A DNA stretch of 64,000 nucleotides, from contig JAUIMM010000126.1 of NCBI GenBank assembly GCA_031769625.1, positions 7,526,001-7,590,000 of the forward strand, given 5' to 3'. The notes beneath the pieces were generated by a model, which was given only the letters and a program-made list of their open reading frames with translations, did no database searches and was not told the origin of the DNA. Below, piece after piece: positions 58,863 through 64,000 of the stretch; positions within the stretch are counted from its first letter, which is position 1, and every line of letters starts with the position of its first letter. Made by a program: the position numbers and the translations under genes. The DNA is from Taudactylus pleione (Eukaryota; Chordata; Amphibia; Anura; Myobatrachidae).

Positions 58863-60673
58863 TTAGATGATGGTGTTTCCTAGTTCAGGGTTGTAGTGCA
58901 GTTCTATATTTACCTCAGTATTCATATGGCCATTACTGACCAACATCATAATTTCGTTCTTTCGTTTTACTCTATTTTTACATTTTCCACACTTCAACAC
59001 AATAGGAACACACTGGACACATAGGCCAATTACTATGAAGACAATCAGTATAAGGATCAAGAATTTGCCTATGCTGGCGATCACTTCCTGGACCCATTCC
59101 CCTAGGCCTGAGAACTATTTCAATGGGTTCAACCATGAGGCCCATCCTTCTATTTTCTACCCTACTTCAGCCACTGCAGCATTATGGTTCTTACGAAACT
59201 CCCATTTTAGCTGCAGAATTTTGTCCATCTTTCGGTCTATCACCTCTTTGGGGTTGTTGGTATCATTGGTGACATAGGTGCAACACTTCACTCCAAATTG
59301 GGTGGCCAAAGTAATGCAATACCCTCCAGTAACAGCAGTTAAATAATTTAACACTAGTCTGTGTTGCACTAGTTCTTTCTTGTATGCTTGCAATTCTCTT
59401 CCTGTATACCTGAATGTGTCATCATACATCTTGGTGATATTATCTATTAATTTAGCAAGTTCCTGAATATATCTAAAATTTAATGTACCCCGAGCGATTC
59501 TGGTGGAATCCAGTGCGACTAAAACTTGGAAGCCAGTTGTCTCACTAATTAACTGAGTGGCATTATGCACGTCACAAGGTATCATATTCCGTTTGCCTCT
59601 GTGTTCATACTGCGTATAAAGATATGGTGATGGTGTGTTTTTATGGATACCGAACATTTTAACATGTGTGAGGGTCATAACTTCTGGGACTACTCTTCCC
59701 AGGTAACACAAACCTTCAGAACTCGGGGAGAGCCACTTATACGCCTTTCTTCCACATATAAAATACACATTATCGGGGAGAACATAAGGAATAGTATGCA
59801 TCATTATCATTAAACACATTTCCCTTGCAAACAATCCTATCTCAGGGTCTTCCATCTGGTACATGCAGGTCTCTGGTTGTATTATTTTAGTACAATAACC
59901 ATCTGGCACCTTACCAATAATTTCTTTGGTGGAACTCAATGTATACCGGTATTTAAAATGTCTCCCACTAGATTTAATTGAGTGTAACAGATCATGATTT
60001 ATGGACTCATTATCAGCTCTCTGTGAAAAGGTCATCGTCTGATTATTCCCTGTCACTTCCCAACTCCCAGGTTTATTGGGGTTGGTTATGTTTAAACACA
60101 AAAGTGATCTATCTACTTGGAATTGATAGAGTTTGAAATGAGGTGGTTTGGATGAGAGGAATTTTCCATCCAATGTTTTCCCTTTTTGTAATTCTAAAAT
60201 TTCTGTGATATTCAGCAGAAATGGCACCAACCATACGTTGTGCTGTCCCATTGGCACATGTGAACACACCCAGCAATCAGTTTGATTTAACACTTTGCCT
60301 ACCATGCTATGATAATCCTCTAAAGGATACCCACCCAGTACGGGTTATATTTAGGCTGGCACCGTTGAATACAGTTCTCATCAACTAGGGACCCACAAAG
60401 CTCACAAATACAGGAATCTTCAGACGATAAACCTCCACACCATCCCCAAATATCCGGAATTATAGCTCTCTTAACAATAACAGTACTAAAATACTCCCCT
60501 GATTGGCATTGCACTCCTCCTGGCTCCACCCCATAAGCACTGCCATCAGCTCCCATCTCCTCTATCCATCCTCCATCACAGAAACTGGGTATCCCCAAAC
60601 AAACCAAGATGATGGAAACTCTGGAAGAAGAATACAAAAATGAACACAGCAGAACAATCCCTTGCTGCGACAC
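58863..60673 (-). pseudogene. env: ERV envelope (env) pseudogene
   Basis: One envelope precursor, about 600 codons, with three breaks. The first part (60,320-60,673) begins with a hydrophobic signal-like stretch and is Cys-rich. A frameshift near 60,335 follows. The main part (59,157-60,305) holds the surface-subunit motif CWVC (60,264-60,275), many N-X-S/T sites, and a furin-like RGKR site (59,589-59,600). Then come a coiled-coil-like stretch (YTGRELQAYKKELVQHR) and a Cys...CysCys motif at 59,280-59,318 with 10 residues between the first Cys and the pair. Two in-frame TAG stops (59,157 and 59,115) precede the membrane anchor LILILIVFIVIGLCVQC (about 59,010-59,070) and the tail. In the family the protein drives receptor binding and membrane fusion. 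Here the stops would remove the anchor. Confidence 0.85.
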
Positions 60674-60690
60674 TGATCTACAGGTTTCTT

Positions 60691-61640
60691 TTAGCTCAGG
60701 TTTCTCACTGTCACCTTTTTAATCCTCCCGGCACAAGCTCGCAATCGACAGGTCCACGTTATCAGCCTCGTCTCCGCCTTGTATCTCCACCGGTTGGTTA
60801 ACCTCCCTATAGTGAGTGGAATGGACCAACGTATCTTCCCCGGCCACCCTTTGAGGATGTGGTACTTTGTCAACAACGTCAGATACGGACCTTTCCACAG
60901 ATCAGTCAAACAACCTGAGCTAAAAAATATTCGGATCATAACAAATTCCCCAGGTTTGACATTATGACAGTTTGCATCAGATATGTTGGAAAATAACATT
61001 TTCAATTTCAGTTGTTCTTACTCATCTTCGTGAGACACTGCACAGTAACCTCATTATCATATTTTCACATGAGGCTGCCTGTTAAACAGTATCTCAAAGG
61101 GGGATAGGTAGACAGATGGTCTGGGATGATCTTGATATTAATACCCATCACCTTACACAGGTTATAGAAGATATTACTTGTGAAATGAGTATCCCTCCTA
61201 TATTCAATTATTCTAGGGATACTGTATTTGTACACAAATTCCTGCAATTTAAATTCTGTTATCAATATCTACTGCTCTAAATATTGCCTGGGCCCCTGGG
61301 TTGGACAGTATTCCGAGTATTTGACCTTAGCCTGGCATGGCTACCGTTTGTCCTTAGCGACCTTGTGTCCTGTGTGTGAGAGATAAAGCACAGCAGTTTA
61401 ATATCATTTAAACATGACCTAAATACAACAATAAATCGTCCACATTTTACATTAGAACAGATCCATTGGCAGGTTGAAAAGATTGTAAACAGTCATATAA
61501 GGCCTGGGAGAAGATACTGGGGTTGTCTATGAACCCATGGGACACTCGTGTCCATGTGTAGTGTACACCTCCCCCTAGGTGGGAAATGAAAATACTGACA
61601 GTCAGGGTGTTAGGGCACAGGGAAGAAAGCAGAACAGATA
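60691..61640 (-). pseudogene. pol: ERV pol remnants (RT and integrase pieces)
   Basis: After gag only fragments of pol remain. At 61,425-61,600 the minus strand encodes FIDNPSIFSQALYDCLQSF followed, after a stop, by NVDDLLLYLG: the RT catalytic box with both Asp residues but its first residue changed to Asn. At 61,065-61,265 it encodes an integrase-core piece (IPRIIEYRRDTHFTSNIF). At 60,691-61,005 it encodes the integrase C-terminal domain (VKPGEFVMIRIFFSSG and WKGPYLTLLT). Most of the protease, most of RT, RNase H and mid-integrase are gone. The remaining junctions look like simple deletions. Confidence 0.85.
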
Positions 61641-61733
61641 TTGTTTATCAGTTACATCATTTACCATTACCAGTTTTTCCCTAGTACTTCCCGTCAAACT
61701 GTCTATCTGCAGACCACAAGTATGACCCAACTC

Positions 61734-63640
61734 CTAGCGTTGGCTCCCACTCTGCAATAAAGCATTAACGGCCTCAATTGGAGCTGGTGCCTGTTGGACA
61801 TTTGCTGGTCTATGTGCATATCCCTTATGGGGATATCCAGGTGCTCCCTGGTTTGGGGGTCCTACATTCTTTGCCATGCAGCTCTTACTTATTTGTCCTG
61901 GCTGGTTGCAATTAAAACACTTCTGTGGGAAGGATTGTTGTGTGGGTTGAGCAGGAGAGAAAGGTGGTGGGTCTGGGTAAGGATATTGTGGGAGGTATGG
62001 AGCTTGTGGGTAGTATGGGACTTGTGGTTGTGTAGGATAAGTGGGATAAGGCTGTGTTTGCTGTGGTGTAGGATTAGTGAGGGCGTATAACTGTTCAGGT
62101 GAAAGTGTGTGTGTGGGTGCAAGTGTGTCTGCTGGCTGTGATGTTCCCATCATTCCTTCCAGAGCTTGGATACTGACAACCATTAGTTTTTTGCTCTGGG
62201 TCTCTCTCTTCTTTGAGATGTTTTTATCATGTTCTATGGCAGATTCTATGATGGTATCTATTGTGACTCCCCTCCAGCCAGGCTGTGAGGTCTGAACCCA
62301 GGTCTTTAGATTCTCTTTAAGACCATCCATGAGTATGGTGACTTTCAGTCCCCTGTGGTGAGTGCTATCTTTAATATCCTCTATCCCAGTGTACTGGGTG
62401 ATAGCCTGCAGAGCCCGGTTGCAATAATCTTCTGCAGATTCACTCTCCTTTTGCTCTATGGTGAAAATTTTGTTCCAGTTAACTACTACTGGAAAATATA
62501 TACCCAATTGAGTTACAATGCAGGAAATGTTACCTTGGTTTACTTGGTCTGTTAAGGGAATGTCACCATCCAATACACAATCCGTGATAAATTTTGTCAC
62601 GTCGATATTGCGTGGTAGACAGGCCCTTAACACCACTCGCCAGTCTTTATTAGTTGGCTCATGAGAACTACCCAAATTCCTCAAAAATCTTTGACATTTG
62701 GCTAGTTCCTTTTTGGGATCGGGGAAATCATTTATGATGGAATTTAGTTCTGCTCTTGTCCAAGGACAATGCATTACCACTTCCCTCGTGGGCACTACAC
62801 CGTTCGCATCTGCATTTCCATTTGGAACAGATATTGTCCGAATGGGATGCAGACCGGCAGCACTGCTACCTTTGACCTTGTTACCTGGCTGGGGGTTTCA
62901 TCTGTTGCTGCTACGTATGGTATTGACAACTTCCTCTACAGGTGCAGAGGGTGTTAGCACTTCCCTTGCTGTTACCGATGGAGATGGCGGCACCACTCGT
63001 GATTGTTGTGGCACAGCATCTATCATTTGCACAGCATGGGAAATGGCAGACATTACAATAGGCTCATCATCCACATCATGAACATTTTCTTTATGGCTGC
63101 TTAAGAGAGGGTACAAATTGCTTGTTACATTTTTATGTTTGTTTTTTTTTTTATAACTGTACTTGCACCCCCATCCACATAAGGTGACAGTGGTGCGCAT
63201 GAACTGCTGGCAATATTTTCCGCAACGCTACCTTGCCGCACGTGAACGCCATTTTGCGGCTCGTACGCATTGCAATCCAGTGCCGCGGGTGTATTTGCTG
63301 GCAATGCGCTCACAACTCTAGTTTGTGTCGCTTGCACATTTTTAAGCCATGCATCCCCTTCATGCTGCCACAATTTTAAACATTCATAATATTTTACCTT
63401 CTTACCTCGAGACCGCATCAGACTGATGTGGTCCCGGACATTATCCAATACATCTTTATCAAAACTACTAATTCTGGGAAACAGTCTAACACTCTTCATC
63501 ATTATTTTAAACCATACGTCACAATACCTTATTGCATAAGTACCGTACTTAGTATGCATAATACGATGGGCCGATCCAAGCGGCGCCTCCATTAGCAGTA
63601 CATCATTGTCTAACATCTCTATTGTTTGCGTGGCTCCCAT
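61734..63640 (-). pseudogene. gag: ERV gag pseudogene
   Basis: The start at 63,640 gives MGATQT; the Gly at position 2 fits N-myristoylation of matrix. The matrix frame runs to 63,125. A frameshift occurs at an 11-base homopolymer (63,142-63,152). One in-frame TGA follows at about 62,898. The capsid frame (61,734-62,795) is intact, with WRGVTIDTIIESAIEHD and a Pro/Tyr/Gln-rich tail containing PPPF. The zinc knuckle CFNCNQPGQISKSC (61,878-61,919) has Gln where His is expected. About 635 codons in all, somewhat long for this group. It ends in TAG, followed by over 30 open codons in the same frame, which fits stop-codon readthrough into pol as in gammaretroviruses. Confidence 0.85.
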
Positions 63641-64000
63641 CTTGAGACAACTCCTACATTTTTCAATAAAGATTTAAACTGGTGAAAGGCAGTCAAGATA
63701 CTTTCACTTACCTGTGGACGCCTTGGAAAAAGGGTGTATCCGCAAACCCTATGGAGGACTTCTAGACACTTCCACTCACCTACGGAAGTAAAGGCCGCTT
63801 CCGCTCAGCAATCCCTTTTTGACTACCTTTCAACTGCTAGGGACAAGCAAAAGTACCCTTTGTGTTCCAGTTGATTTCATCCACCCTCCCACCAGCTCAC
63901 AATCACAATCTAGCCAAGATTATGCGGTTCAATTATAGTGTTCAAATAAGCCTAACAGATCACACACATTGATTACTGAACGCTATAATCACGCTGAGGG
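63641..64000 (-). promoter_or_regulatory. ERV leader with two splice-donor candidates
   Basis: The minus strand CACAG|GTAAGTG (63,706-63,714) is a near-perfect splice donor upstream of gag, suited to making spliced env RNA. A second, GTAG|GTGAGTG, lies at 63,775-63,783. No LTR end or primer-binding site appears up to 64,000, so the leader is longer than 360 nt. Confidence 0.55.

Larger units (their letters stand above)
57078..64000 (-). mobile_element. Endogenous retrovirus, gamma/epsilon-like, 5' LTR outside window
   Basis: In minus-strand order: leader with splice donors (63,641-64,000), gag (61,734-63,640), remnants of pol (60,691-61,640), env (58,863-60,673), polypurine tract (58,545-58,555) and 3' LTR (57,078-58,544). 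Gag and env share features with gammaretrovirus-type viruses: an MG start, one zinc knuckle, a CXXC motif in the surface subunit and a Cys...CysCys motif in the transmembrane subunit. Pol is largely deleted and both gag and env carry breaks, so the copy cannot replicate on its own. The internal part is about 5.1 kb plus leader, short for a complete element. Confidence 0.9.

Noticed and set aside
57078..64000. Replication-competent retrovirus
   Set aside because: Most of pol is deleted and both gag and env carry frameshifts or stops. Only a broken relic can be described.

Overview
The window looks like non-genic, repeat-dense nuclear DNA of a vertebrate, most likely a frog or toad (Anura). This is inferred from its repeats: a tRNA-headed SINE with an L2-like tail ending in 'gcgctatataaataa', a degraded chromodomain-bearing Ty3/gypsy element, hAT, PIF/Harbinger and Mutator-like terminal-inverted-repeat (TIR) elements, and a gamma/epsilon-like endogenous retrovirus (ERV). 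No host protein-coding exon, rRNA, functional tRNA or CRISPR array could be supported on either strand. The only long coding stretches belong to mobile elements, and all of them are broken. The species cannot be fixed from the sequence.

Layout. 0-5 kb: a probable solo LTR and dispersed repeats in AT-rich DNA. 5.7-11.7 kb: a SINE, then a minus-strand chromovirus with recognisable gag zinc knuckle, protease, reverse transcriptase (RT), RNase H, integrase and chromodomain; its 3' LTR is almost wholly replaced by a TIR-like sequence. 12-16.2 kb: TIR elements and a probable LTR carrying a 50-bp minisatellite. 16.6-18.6 kb: a 723-bp repeat family and a small Mutator-like element. 18.8-26.9 kb: a PIF/Harbinger transposase pseudogene, hAT-type miniature elements (MITEs), an L2-like piece and further TIR elements. 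27-32.5 kb: a Mutator-like element, a hAT-like element holding a ~26-bp minisatellite, and an array of ~750-bp units in head-to-head and direct order. 33-36.6 kb: a foldback insertion with a 14-bp duplication, a rearranged inverted repeat and a probable LTR. 36.7-41.87 kb: one minus-strand LINE (CR1/L2/Rex-like RT) split by three younger insertions, one of them a solo LTR of the same family as the ERV at the window end.

42-57 kb: LTR-like segments, several TIR elements with clear target-site duplications (TSDs), a candidate conserved non-coding stretch at 47.7-48.3 kb, three Mutator-like elements, a Myb/SANT-like transposon ORF broken by one of these, and a hAT-type MITE that folds into a perfect 57-bp stem. 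57.08-64 kb: an ERV on the minus strand with 3' LTR, polypurine tract, env, a gutted pol, gag and the leader with splice donors. Its 5' LTR lies beyond the window.

The most useful observations are internally testable: 8-bp TSDs on three copies of one hAT-type family, 9-bp TSDs on at least three of seven elements with telomere-like cores, a 4-bp TSD that fixes the ERV LTR ends, and the nested LINE that orders several insertions in time. Nothing here shows a functional multi-gene system. The interest lies in repeat biology and in an ERV with long gag and env reading frames but almost no pol.
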